From an uncultured Clostridia bacterium (GTDB lineage: Bacteria > Bacillota > Clostridia > Christensenellales > Borkfalkiaceae), in assembly GCA_934254815.1 (NCBI GenBank), contig CAKQME010000021.1, forward strand, positions 1-23,282: a DNA stretch of 23,282 bases, written 5' to 3'. Shown here one piece after another: positions 15,513 through 23,050 of this stretch. Made by a program: the position numbers and the translations under genes. Numbering within the stretch: position 1 is the stretch's first letter; each line of letters begins with the position of its first letter. The notes beneath the pieces were generated by a model. The model had not been told where the DNA came from and searched no databases. It was given only the letters and a program-made list of their open reading frames with translations.

Positions 15513-16714
15513 CCGATATACTCTTTTAATACTTCGATATAATTTTTTATGACGTAATCGACTTGTTCGTCCGAAAGGCATGTATGCAAAGGCAAGGTTA
15601 TCTCGTTGGCGAAATAATCGTAAGCGTTCGGATAATCCGATATATCGAAACCGAGATTTTTATACGCCGTATGCAAAGGCAACGGTTTATAATGCACGTT
15701 GCACGCTATATCTCTTTCCGCCATTTTCTCTATAATTTCTCCGCGTTGTTCGTAAGTTATGCCCGGAACGCGCGTTATATACAAATGCCCCGACGAAATA
15801 TGTTCGTCGGTATAATGATCGAGAGTTTTTACTCCGAGCGGACGAAACGCTTCGTCGTATTTTTCGATTATCTCTCTGCGGCGGCGAAGCATTTCGGGAT
15901 ATCTCCTCATCTGCGCAAGCCCTATCGCGGCAACGACGTCCGTCATATTGCACTTATACCAAGTGCCTACGATATCGTATTCCCACGCGCCGAGTTTCGT
16001 CTTCGCAAGAGCGTCTTTCGACTGCCCGTGGAGAGACAACAGTTGCAGTTGATGATACAGTTCCTCGTTGTCAACCCCGTCGATATTGCGCCAGGTAAGC
16101 GCGCCGCCCTCCGCCGTGGTAAGATTTTTGACCGCGTGAAAGGAAAACGACGAGAAATCCGCTACGCTGCCTATAGGTCTGCCGTGATATTTCGCTCCGA
16201 ACGCATGGGCGGTATCCGCCATAACGGCAATTCTGCCTAAAGCGCGCTGAATATCGCCGTCCGGTCGGAAAAGCGACTTCTTTCTTTCTACTATTTCGAA
16301 AATCCTGTCGTAATCGCAAGGCACTCCGCCCAGGTCTACGGGGATAATTGCTTTCGTTTTTTCTGTAATGGCATTTTCGAGCGCGGCATAATCGATTTCT
16401 GTTTTATCTTTCTGAACGTCGCACAGCACGAGTTTCGCGCCCACATGGCAAACCACCGACGCGCTTGCCGTATATGTATAAGCAGACGTTATCACTTCGT
16501 CGCCCTCACCCACGCCCAAAAGCCTTAAAGCCATTTCGGCGCAGGCTGTCTGAGAATTCAGGCATACCGCTTTATCCACGCCGCAAAATTCGGCAATCTC
16601 GCGTTCGAAAAGTTTTGTTTTAGGTCCGGTAGTTATCCACCCCGATTTCAAAGCCTCGCAAACTTCGTTTATTTCTTGCTCGGATATATCCGGAGGGGAA
16701 AATTTTACCAACAT
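15509..16714 (-). CDS. DegT/DnrJ/EryC1-family PLP sugar aminotransferase
   Basis: Pyridoxal-phosphate aminotransferase of 401 residues that converts a nucleotide-linked keto sugar to an amino sugar. Seen: GWITTGPKT (25-33) near the substrate site, NSQTACAEMAL (53-63) for phosphate binding, the cofactor Asp167 in ADTAHAFG, and the Schiff-base Lys196 in FSFHAVKNLTTAEGG. HYKPLPLH occurs in the C-terminal domain. It is the first gene of the operon: AAGGAAG precedes the ATG and a promoter with paired direct repeats lies just upstream. The 4,6-dehydratase normally needed to make the keto-sugar substrate is absent here. It must be encoded elsewhere. Confidence 0.94.
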   Translation of the reverse strand: MLVKFSPPDISEQEINEVCEALKSGWITTGPKTKLFEREIAEFCGVDKAVCLNSQTACAEMALRLLGVGEGDEVITSAYTYTASASVVCHVGAKLVLCDVQKDKTEIDYAALENAITEKTKAIIPVDLGGVPCDYDRIFEIVERKKSLFRPDGDIQRALGRIAVMADTAHAFGAKYHGRPIGSVADFSSFSFHAVKNLTTAEGGALTWRNIDGVDNEELYHQLQLLSLHGQSKDALAKTKLGAWEYDIVGTWYKCNMTDVVAAIGLAQMRRYPEMLRRRREIIEKYDEAFRPLGVKTLDHYTDEHISSGHLYITRVPGITYEQRGEIIEKMAERDIACNVHYKPLPLHTAYKNLGFDISDYPNAYDYFANEITLPLHTCLSDEQVDYVIKNYIEVLKEYIG

Positions 16715-16739
16715 AACGATTCTTCCTTAATATTACAAT

Positions 16740-16775
16740 TATACTAAGTATACCATATACTAAGGTTATTTGCAA
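16740..16775 (-). promoter_or_regulatory. Promoter of the polysaccharide operon with overlapping direct repeats
   Basis: On the - strand, TTGCAA (16775-16770) and TATACT (16752-16747) are 17 bases apart, with an extended -10 TATGG before TATACT. Two copies of CTTAGTATA (16764-16756 and 16748-16740) start 16 bases apart. One lies in the spacer and one overlaps the -10, so they are good candidates for an operator. The leader would be about 25-30 nt and contains AAGGAAG. Confidence 0.7.
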
Positions 16776-16812
16776 GTATTTGCGCCGAAAAACAAAAATA
16801 CCCCGTCAACGC

Positions 16813-16841
16813 TTGTTAAATATACGCTTTTATGCTAAAAT
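16813..16841 (+). promoter_or_regulatory. Promoter of the ecf-truA operon
   Basis: TTGTTA (16813-16818) and TAAAAT (16836-16841) with a 17-bp spacer and an extended -10 (TATGC). It is divergent from the polysaccharide promoter; the two -35 boxes are about 37 bp apart. The leader to the ecfA1 start would be about 95 nt. Confidence 0.7.
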
Positions 16842-16871
16842 ATTGTCGGACGCCGCATTTGTTTTAATCGC

Positions 16872-16909
16872 CGCCCGTAGTACGGAAAATACGACTTCGG
16901 GCGTTTTTT
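16872..16909 (+). terminator. Intrinsic terminator hairpin inside the ecf leader (possible attenuator)
   Basis: CGCCCG-T-AGT (16872-16881) pairs with ACT-T-CGGGCG (16894-16903), leaving one T/T mismatch, and is followed by TTTTTT (16904-16909). It lies between the predicted ecf promoter and the ecfA1 start, with no + strand gene upstream that it could end. It may therefore act as an attenuator. The leader before it is only about 25 nt, too short for most known riboswitches. Confidence 0.6.
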
Positions 16910-16942
16910 AATCAAACCAACGGCTGACAAGGAATACGGTCT

Positions 16943-17791
16943 ATGACAGCAATTGAAATAAACAACGTTAAATTTTCATATCCCGTAAACGACGGAGGAA
17001 AACTTATTCCCGTTCTGAACGGCGTTTCGCTTACTATCGAGCAAGGGGCTTTCGTCTCGCTGCTCGGCGCGAACGGAAGCGGCAAATCTACGCTCAGCCG
17101 CCTTATAAACGGACTTCTTCTGCCCTCGTCGGGTTCGGTTACGGTACTCGGTAAAAGCACCTCGGAAAAATCGAACTTATTCGAAATACGAAAAAGCGTA
17201 GGAATGGTATTTCAGAACCCCGACAACCAGCAGGTGGCGTCGCTTGTAGAAGACGACGTGGCTTTCGGCCCCGAAAATGTGGGCATGCCGCGCGAAAAAA
17301 TGTGCGAAACGATAAATTACGCGCTTAAAGTAACCGATATCGAAAAATTCCGGAACGTAGAAGTAGCAAGGCTTTCGGGCGGACAAAAACAACGCGTGGC
17401 AATAGCCGGCGCGCTCGCCATAGAGCCGCAGATACTCATTCTCGACGAAGCGACTTCCATGCTCGACCCCAAAGGCAGAGCCGAAGTAATGGGCGTTGTC
17501 GAAAAACTCAACAAAGAACGCGGACTTACCGTCATCAACATTACGCATTATATGGACGAAGCCGTAAATTGCGATAAAATTTTCGTTTTGTCTCACGGCG
17601 AAGTCGTAATCAGCGGGTCTCCGCGTGAAGTTTTCGCGCGGAAAGACGAATTAAACGCCGTCGGGCTGGAACTTCCGCACGCCGCAATGCTTGCAGAGAA
17701 ACTCAAAGCCGCGGGCGTGAATTTAAGCGGAGAAATACTCACCAAGGAGGAGCTTGCCGAAAAACTATGCGAATCGTTGCGGAAAATATAA
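16943..17791 (+). CDS. ecfA1: Energy-coupling factor transporter ATPase A1
   Basis: ABC-type ATPase of 282 residues, one of two that power ECF vitamin/micronutrient importers together with EcfT and exchangeable S components. Walker A GANGSGKST is at 42-50, the Q-loop at FQNPDNQ (90-96) and the signature LSGGQKQR at 144-151. Walker B ILILDEA ends with Asp168-Glu169, and the switch His202 is in THYMDEA. The C-terminal extension (about 235-282) is typical of EcfA. AAGGAA stands about ten bases before the ATG. It is the first gene of the ecfA1-ecfA2-ecfT-truA operon. No S component is encoded in the window, as expected for the shared group II system. Confidence 0.96.
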   Translation: MTAIEINNVKFSYPVNDGGKLIPVLNGVSLTIEQGAFVSLLGANGSGKSTLSRLINGLLLPSSGSVTVLGKSTSEKSNLFEIRKSVGMVFQNPDNQQVASLVEDDVAFGPENVGMPREKMCETINYALKVTDIEKFRNVEVARLSGGQKQRVAIAGALAIEPQILILDEATSMLDPKGRAEVMGVVEKLNKERGLTVINITHYMDEAVNCDKIFVLSHGEVVISGSPREVFARKDELNAVGLELPHAAMLAEKLKAAGVNLSGEILTKEELAEKLCESLRKI

Positions 17792-18630
17792 GTTTTACTT
17801 ACAATCAGAAAACGCCTTTTAAAAGCGACGCGTTGAAAAATGCCTCGCTCACGATAGAAGAGGGGTCGTTTTTCGGCATAATCGGTCACACGGGCAGCGG
17901 AAAAAGCACGTTTATACAGTTGATAAACGCTCTATTGCCCGTTCAAAGCGGAAAATTGCTCGTCGGAGATTACGACCTTTCGGGCGGCAAAAAAACCGAC
18001 AAAAAATTACTTAAGGAATTACGTTCGAAAGTCGGCATGGTATTTCAGTATCCCGAATACCAGTTATTTGCCGAAACGGTTTTCGACGACGTGGCTTTCG
18101 GCTATAAAAATTTTCGCCCGCAGGCAAGCGCGGAAGAGATAAAAACGTCTGTATACGGAGCTTTGGAAAAAGTAGGCGTAAGCGCGGAACTCTCGAAAAA
18201 ATCCCCGTTCGAGCTATCGGGCGGACAAAAACGCAGGGTCGCGATAGCGGGCGTTATAGTAACCGAACCCGAAATACTCATACTCGACGAACCCGTGGCG
18301 GGGCTTGACCCGCGCGGCAAGCGCGAGCTTATGCAACTTCTAAAAACCTTACGCGACGGCGTTTGCAAAACCGTTATAATCGTATCGCACGATATGGACG
18401 AAGTAGCCGAAAATTGTTCCGACGTCGCCGTATTTTCGGGCGGCGAATGTATACTGCGCGGAAAGCCCGAAGAAGTGTTTTCCGACAGGAGCAAACTCGA
18501 AGATTTACGGCTCGGCGTTCCGCTTACGGCGTATCTCGAAAGCGAGCTTAAAAAAAGCGGTGTCGAGATTTCGTGCGATTTTACGACGGAGAGTTTCGTA
18601 AACGCGATAAATGGGCTTATAAGGCGGTAA
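17767..18630 (+). CDS. ecfA2: Energy-coupling factor transporter ATPase A2
   Basis: Second ABC ATPase of the ECF module, 287 residues, which pairs with EcfA1 as a heterodimer below EcfT. Walker A GHTGSGKST is at 40-48, the Q-loop at FQYPEYQLF and LSGGQKRR at 150-157. Walker B LILDEP has Asp174-Glu175, and the switch His208 is in SHDMDE. It overlaps the end of ecfA1 by 25 bases. AAGGAGG at 17744-17750 lies rather far (16 bases) from the ATG, so coupling to ecfA1 translation may matter. The C-terminal domain (about 235-287) resembles that of EcfA1. Confidence 0.96.
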   Translation: MRIVAENISFTYNQKTPFKSDALKNASLTIEEGSFFGIIGHTGSGKSTFIQLINALLPVQSGKLLVGDYDLSGGKKTDKKLLKELRSKVGMVFQYPEYQLFAETVFDDVAFGYKNFRPQASAEEIKTSVYGALEKVGVSAELSKKSPFELSGGQKRRVAIAGVIVTEPEILILDEPVAGLDPRGKRELMQLLKTLRDGVCKTVIIVSHDMDEVAENCSDVAVFSGGECILRGKPEEVFSDRSKLEDLRLGVPLTAYLESELKKSGVEISCDFTTESFVNAINGLIRR

Positions 18631-18634
18631 TCAG

Positions 18635-19465
18635 ATGTTAAGCGACGTTTCTTTCGGCAGATATTACCCGTCGTCATCGTTCGTACACAAAGTCGATCCG
18701 AGGGTAAAGTTACTGCTTTTTATTGCATATATCGTAATGATTTTCATTGCGCAGAGTTTTTTATCGCTGGCTGTGGCGATAGTCTTTTTATGCCTTACGG
18801 TGGCGTTTTCGGGCGTACCCGTTTCCGCCGTTTTAAAAAGCATAAAAGGCATAATTTTCTTAGTGCTGTTCACGGCGGTTTTAAACGTATTGTTTTATGT
18901 GAAAAAAGAGGGTGACACGGTCTACTTCTGGGTCGTCACCAAGGAGGGGCTTTTAAACGCCGCGTTTCTCGCGATAAGGCTTCTCGCGCTCGTTCTCGGC
19001 AGTTCGGTACTCACGCTTACCACGACGCCCGTCAGTCTTACCGACGGAATAGAAAGCCTTTTAAAACCGCTTACGCTGATAAAATTCCCCGTACACGAAC
19101 TCGCGCTGATAATGTCGATTGCGTTACGGTTTATCCCTACGCTCGCCGCCGAAACGGACAGAATAATGAACGCGCAGAAAGCGCGCGGAGCGGATTTCGA
19201 AAGCGGAAACGTATTTTCGCGTATGAAGTCGTTGATACCCGTGCTTATACCCCTGCTCGTCAGCGCGTTCCGCCGTGCGGACGAACTCGGTGACGCGATG
19301 GACGCGCGTTGTTATTCCGGCAGCAAAAACAGAGTAAAGTACAAACAGTTAAAGTTTACTTTCCGAGATCCGATAGCGGTTATTTTGACAGCCGCGTTTT
19401 TCGCGGGGGTTATACTTATAAACATTTACGGCGCGGAAATTCTCGCGCTCTTCGCCGCGTTATGA
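18635..19465 (+). CDS. ecfT: Energy-coupling factor transporter transmembrane protein EcfT
   Basis: 276-residue membrane scaffold linking the ATPases to S components. N-terminal hydrophobic helices (about 24-58 and 70-89), a further helix around 106-128 and a C-terminal helix (about 247-274) are visible. The two coupling-helix signatures are AQKARGAD (ARG at 183-185) and AMDARCY (ARC at 224-226, a common variant of ARG). AAGGCGG stands before the ATG, four bases after the ecfA2 stop. The end overlaps truA by four bases. Substrate range depends on S components elsewhere in the genome. Confidence 0.95.
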   Translation: MLSDVSFGRYYPSSSFVHKVDPRVKLLLFIAYIVMIFIAQSFLSLAVAIVFLCLTVAFSGVPVSAVLKSIKGIIFLVLFTAVLNVLFYVKKEGDTVYFWVVTKEGLLNAAFLAIRLLALVLGSSVLTLTTTPVSLTDGIESLLKPLTLIKFPVHELALIMSIALRFIPTLAAETDRIMNAQKARGADFESGNVFSRMKSLIPVLIPLLVSAFRRADELGDAMDARCYSGSKNRVKYKQLKFTFRDPIAVILTAAFFAGVILINIYGAEILALFAAL

Positions 19466-20202
19466 GAGTACTGTTAAAAATTCAATACGACGGAACGGAG
19501 TTCTGCGGCTGGCAGGTTCAGCCCAACGGCGTGACCGTTCAGGGCGTTATAGAAGAAGCGTTATTAAAGCTTACGGGCGAAAAAATCACGGTTACGGGCA
19601 GCGGACGGACAGACAGCGGCGTACACGCCGCCGCGCAGATTGCGCATTTCGACGTAGACAACGAACGGATACCGCCCGAAAAATACGCCGCCGCTCTTAA
19701 CGGACTGCTTCGTCCCGACGTAAAAATTATCGAAAGCGGGCTTGCTCCCGACGGCTTTCACGCTCGGTTTTCGGCAAAGAAAAAGACTTATCGTTACGCA
19801 TATTATATTTCGGACTGTGAATTGCCGTTAAAAGAACGTTACGCCGCGCGCGTATACGGAAATATCGATGTCGAAAAAATGGACGAAGCCTGCAAGCGGT
19901 TTATCGGAAAGCATGATTTCAGGTGTTTTTTAGCGAGTAATTCGGACGTAAAAGACACGATACGCGAAATATATTCCGCCAAAGTCGAAAGCGTCAACGA
20001 CGAAATATATTTTACGGTTACGGGAAACGGCTTTTTATACAATATGGTACGGATAATGGCAGGTACGATATTAAAGGCGGGCGACGGTTCTATATCTCCG
20101 CGTGATATCGACAAAATAATAGCCGACGGTAACAGAGAAAAAGCCGGCAAGACCATGCCCGCCCGCGGGTTGACTTTAATATCCGTAGATTACTCAACGT
20201 AA
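19462..20202 (+). CDS. truA: tRNA pseudouridine(38-40) synthase
   Basis: Isomerises uridines 38-40 in the anticodon arm of many tRNAs. 246 residues, the normal size. The active-site motif GSGRTDSGVHA has catalytic Asp51. KIQYDGTEFCGWQVQPNG (6-23) at the N-terminus and the C-terminal FLYNMVRIMAGT are also family marks. The start at 19462 gives ATGA overlap with ecfT and places the conserved N-terminus correctly; the open frame reaches further upstream inside ecfT without homology. The ecfA1-ecfA2-ecfT-truA order is known from many Firmicutes, where it usually follows ribosomal protein genes. Here it follows a polysaccharide cluster instead. Confidence 0.97.
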   Translation: MRVLLKIQYDGTEFCGWQVQPNGVTVQGVIEEALLKLTGEKITVTGSGRTDSGVHAAAQIAHFDVDNERIPPEKYAAALNGLLRPDVKIIESGLAPDGFHARFSAKKKTYRYAYYISDCELPLKERYAARVYGNIDVEKMDEACKRFIGKHDFRCFLASNSDVKDTIREIYSAKVESVNDEIYFTVTGNGFLYNMVRIMAGTILKAGDGSISPRDIDKIIADGNREKAGKTMPARGLTLISVDYST

Positions 20203-20292
20203 CGGCAGCGTAAGTAGCCTGAGACAGCCTGAGGCTGGAAACGTGACGGCAACGTGATGTTGCATCCATATATTAGTCCGACCTTATATTGT

Positions 20293-20431
20293 TGTCATTC
20301 TGTCAATATCGAGAGAGCAAACTTGCTTGCAAGGGTTTGCGAACGATGATATTCATAAGGCGCTGCCTTTATTACGAAACAATAAAGGCAAAACTATTGT
20401 TTAAACGCTTTGGCGTTTAAGCGCCGAATAG
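20293..20431. repeat. Structured repeat, copy 1 (139 bp, three hairpins)
   Basis: About 93% identical to 23137-23276 (nine substitutions and one 1-base indel by hand alignment). The hairpins are GCAAAC/GTTTGC with an inner CTTGC-TTGCAAG; GCCTTTATT/AATAAAGGC (9 bp); and TTAAACGC/GCGTTTAA (8 bp). The first stem changes in copy 2 to GCAGAC/GTCTGC, a compensatory pair change. The start TGTCATTCTG is shared with the shorter REP-like repeats nearby. It could be a structured RNA or a MITE/REP-type mobile repeat. Confidence 0.85.
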
Positions 20432-20474
20432 GCTGCGAAGAATCCCACAAAATAAGTGCAGACTACTTGTACAA

Positions 20475-20561
20475 TGGGATATTTCGCTTACGCTCAATAT
20501 GACAGACTTATTTAATTATTTTATGTCATTCTGAACGCAGTGAAGAATCTCACCAAACAAG
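20475..20561. repeat. Tandem REP-like repeat, unit 1
   Basis: Begins TGGGATATTTCGCTTACGCT and runs through GACAGACTTATTTAAT to TTCTGAACGCAGTGAAGAAT and CTCACCAAACAAG. Unit 2 at 20601-20686 matches with only a few differences, and the period is 126 bases. The two ends are imperfect inverted complements of each other (CTCAATATGACAG against the TGTCATTCTGA type), as in REP or MITE elements. Confidence 0.8.
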
Positions 20562-20600
20562 CGATTAGTTTAACCGTGTATTTTATCCACCCTTGAGCAG

Positions 20601-20686
20601 TGGGATATTTCGCTTACGCTCAATAGGACAGACTTATTTAATATTTTATGTCTTTCTGAACGCAGTGAAGAATCCCACCGAATAAG
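20601..20686. repeat. Tandem REP-like repeat, unit 2
   Basis: Second copy of the 20475-20561 unit. It has AGGACAG instead of ATGACAG, a one-base-shorter AT stretch, TGTCTTTCTG instead of TGTCATTCTG, and CCCACCGAATAAG at its end. It lies about 105 bases before the spoIIE start. Confidence 0.8.
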
Positions 20687-20776
20687 AACGGAGCATATTT
20701 TTTGAATATCAATCACACCTGACATGATTGTATAATTTACGACTTTTTATTCTATAATTTTTATTCCTTTTCGTTA

Positions 20777-20782
20777 TATAAT
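20777..20782 (+). promoter_or_regulatory. TATAAT box directly before spoIIE
   Basis: A perfect TATAAT ends nine bases before the spoIIE ATG, which would give an almost leaderless mRNA. No good -35 is seen at 16-18 bases. Two other TATAAT boxes occur at 20731-20736 and 20753-20758. The first has a TTGAAT (20702-20707) 23 bases upstream, a long spacer that recalls Spo0A-dependent promoters, but no Spo0A box is evident. Which box is used cannot be decided by reading. Confidence 0.4.
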
Positions 20783-20791
20783 GGGTTTGCT

Positions 20792-23050
20792 ATGAAAAAA
20801 CCCTTTAACATTAAAAAAACCGCAAGATATCTGCTATCTCTCACGGCTTACGTTTTCATTACCCTTGCAGACGGAAATTTTACTCCGTTTTCTCTCTCCT
20901 TGCTCGGCGCGAACGTGTTTATCGGGTTAAGCCCCGTAATATCGTTCGCGCTGTACCTTTTGCCTTTCGCTCTGTCGCGAAATATAATCTCTATCGCAAC
21001 CGCGGCGGGCGGAGGAATTATCGTTGCGGGAATTATTTTCGCCATAAGAAAGAAAAAACATATGGGGTTAAGTTTTATTTCCGCGTTTATAGTCGCGCTC
21101 GGCGCGGCTCCGTTCGCGGCGTTTTCGGAAAGTTACGATTTGGTCATACGCGTTTCGCTTGCGGCGGCTACCGCGGTAGCAACTTTTCCGATGATTTCCG
21201 CAGCTAAAGTCTGGCTGGTCAAGGGGCTTAAATATCGGGTGTCTACCGACGAATTTATATCGGCTTCGATTCTCGCCTGCGCGGTCGGTTACGGCATAAC
21301 CGCAACTTTCGGGCAGTACATATGGTTATCGATCTGCCTTATGGCGATTTTGCTTTCGGCGTCGGTTTTATCGGGGCTTACCCCGCTTTTATTCGCGGTC
21401 GTCGGCGCGATTCCGCCGTCACTTTACTATCAGAATTTTGCGCCCGTGACCGTATACGCCGCAACTGCGCTCGTAGCGATAGCGTTCGCGAAATACTCGC
21501 GGCTTTTAGTGGCTTTGGGAACGGCGGCTTGTCTTACAGCGTTTTATTTTCTGACTTCGGCTTTCGGCGGAATGTATACATACGAAATTTTCTTTCTTCT
21601 CGCCCCTGTTATAATATATCTTTTCGTACCCGACGAATATCTCAAAAATCTCAACAAAAAACTGCGTATTTTCAGAAACGACAATCTCGGAAGATACAAC
21701 GTGAACCGCAACCGCGCCGCGCTTGCGGGCAAGCTTTACGAAATATCGGCGGCGTTTGACGAAATGTCTCATTCTATGGGCAATTTCAGCAAAACCGCCC
21801 GCACCGAAAACGACCTTAAAATCAAGCTATGCGACGAAATACTCTATTCGGTATGTTCCGTCTGTCCGTCGGCTATGCGTTGCAGAAAGAACTCTCTGCC
21901 CGACAAAGCAACGATAGACAAACTCGTAACGCTCGGCACGGCTAAGGGCGATATAAAACTCGTGGATATTCCCAAAAGCTTTTCGGATTACTGCGACCAC
22001 CCCGAAGAAATAGTTATCAAGCTGAACGAGCTTATAAAGGATTACGAGCGCGGGCTTGCCGAAACCGAAGCTCTGGAAAACGGCAGAGAACTTGTAGTGG
22101 CGCAGACCGAGGGGCTTGCGGAAATACTTAAAACGCTGGCTTCGGCATACTCGCGGCGGCTGGAAGAATCGGGCGCGCTCGAAAAAAAAATAACCGACAA
22201 CCTCTTCGCCTGCGGTATTTACGTTACGGAGGCGATGGTTTTCGGTGACGGCGACGATATAGATATTCAGTTGGTATTGCCGCCCGCAGGCATATCCCGC
22301 CCGTACTTTTTAAAGGCGATAGGCGAAGCGGTGGGCAAAACCGTAGCCATAACCGCGCGAGAGAATTTATCGGGCGAATTATCGGCAGTCAATTTATCGA
22401 TTGCTCCGCGACTTGACGCGGCTTTCGGAGTATCTCAACGCACCAAGTCCGACAAGACCAAAAGCGGCGATACTCACTCTATAACCAAACTTTCCGAGGG
22501 CAAATTCCTCGTCGCGTTAAACGACGGCATGGGCAGCGGAAGAAATGCCGAAGACGCTTCCGCGACGGCTATATCGTTAGTGGAAACGTTTTACAAATCG
22601 GGGCTTTCATCCGAGCTGATATTGTCTACGGTAAACAAAGCGCTTACGTTTAACCGCGACGACGATTTCACTGCGATGGACATAGGCGTCGTCAATTTAT
22701 TTGACGGAAGCGCGGACTTTATAAAAATCGGAACGCCGTATTCGTTCGTGATAACAAAAGACAGCGTAAAAATTATAGAGGGAAGTTCGTTGCCGCTCGG
22801 AATACTCGACGAGATGAAACCGACGGTCTGCAAAACGGCTCTTTCCGCAGGCGATACGATAGTTTTCGTAAGCGACGGAATATCCGACGCGTTCGGGTCT
22901 GCGACCGACCTTATAGATTTTTTAACCACCGAAAAGGCAATGAATCCGAAAACGCTTGCCGACAACATTATGGACAAGGCTTTATCGTTGACCGACGGCG
23001 TAGCCCGCGACGATATGACTGCGTTTTGCGTTCGTCTGTTCGCCGTATAG
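20792..23050 (+). CDS. spoIIE: Stage II sporulation protein E (membrane PP2C-type phosphatase)
   Basis: 752 residues, somewhat shorter than Bacillus SpoIIE (about 827). In sporulation SpoIIE dephosphorylates SpoIIAA to release sigma-F and localises to the polar septum. The N-terminal half (about 12-285) is a run of some ten hydrophobic helices. A central regulatory region follows, with the cysteine cluster SVCSVCPSAMRCRK. The PP2C domain has LNDGMGSGRNA with metal-binding Asp578, then AMDIGVVN, FVSDGISDAF, and RDDMT near the C-terminus. These acidic positions are intact, so an active phosphatase is expected. No Shine-Dalgarno is visible before the ATG at 20792 (GGG about six bases upstream is weak). 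Repeat families lie on both sides. Its presence suggests sporulation ability or a recent spore-forming ancestor. Confidence 0.94.
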   Translation: MKKPFNIKKTARYLLSLTAYVFITLADGNFTPFSLSLLGANVFIGLSPVISFALYLLPFALSRNIISIATAAGGGIIVAGIIFAIRKKKHMGLSFISAFIVALGAAPFAAFSESYDLVIRVSLAAATAVATFPMISAAKVWLVKGLKYRVSTDEFISASILACAVGYGITATFGQYIWLSICLMAILLSASVLSGLTPLLFAVVGAIPPSLYYQNFAPVTVYAATALVAIAFAKYSRLLVALGTAACLTAFYFLTSAFGGMYTYEIFFLLAPVIIYLFVPDEYLKNLNKKLRIFRNDNLGRYNVNRNRAALAGKLYEISAAFDEMSHSMGNFSKTARTENDLKIKLCDEILYSVCSVCPSAMRCRKNSLPDKATIDKLVTLGTAKGDIKLVDIPKSFSDYCDHPEEIVIKLNELIKDYERGLAETEALENGRELVVAQTEGLAEILKTLASAYSRRLEESGALEKKITDNLFACGIYVTEAMVFGDGDDIDIQLVLPPAGISRPYFLKAIGEAVGKTVAITARENLSGELSAVNLSIAPRLDAAFGVSQRTKSDKTKSGDTHSITKLSEGKFLVALNDGMGSGRNAEDASATAISLVETFYKSGLSSELILSTVNKALTFNRDDDFTAMDIGVVNLFDGSADFIKIGTPYSFVITKDSVKIIEGSSLPLGILDEMKPTVCKTALSAGDTIVFVSDGISDAFGSATDLIDFLTTEKAMNPKTLADNIMDKALSLTDGVARDDMTAFCVRLFAV

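Larger units (their letters stand above)
20203..20791. other. 589-base gene-free region rich in repeats
   Basis: No convincing coding sequence on either strand. It contains a small hairpin CAGCC-TGA-GGCTG soon after truA (no U-run), the motif GAAACGTGACGG at 20238-20249 that recurs at 23050-23061, a long structured repeat (20293-20431), and a tandem pair of ~87-bp repeats with REP-like ends (20475-20686). The last 100 bases are AT-rich and should hold the spoIIE promoter. No clear terminator for truA is visible. Confidence 0.75.

Noticed and set aside
15563..16240. 225-residue open frame on the + strand opposite the aminotransferase
   Set aside because: It lies fully antisense to a clearly conserved PLP enzyme and shows no known motif; it is a shadow frame.
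16842..16942. Known riboswitch in the ecf leader
   Set aside because: The space before the terminator stem is too short, and I see no conserved core of preQ1, TPP, FMN or other vitamin riboswitches.
20203..20249. Terminator directly after truA
   Set aside because: The CAGCC-TGA-GGCTG hairpin has only five base pairs and no T-run follows it.
20293..20686. CRISPR-like array
   Set aside because: The repeats are long, few and of different families, with no regular short repeat-spacer pattern and no cas genes.
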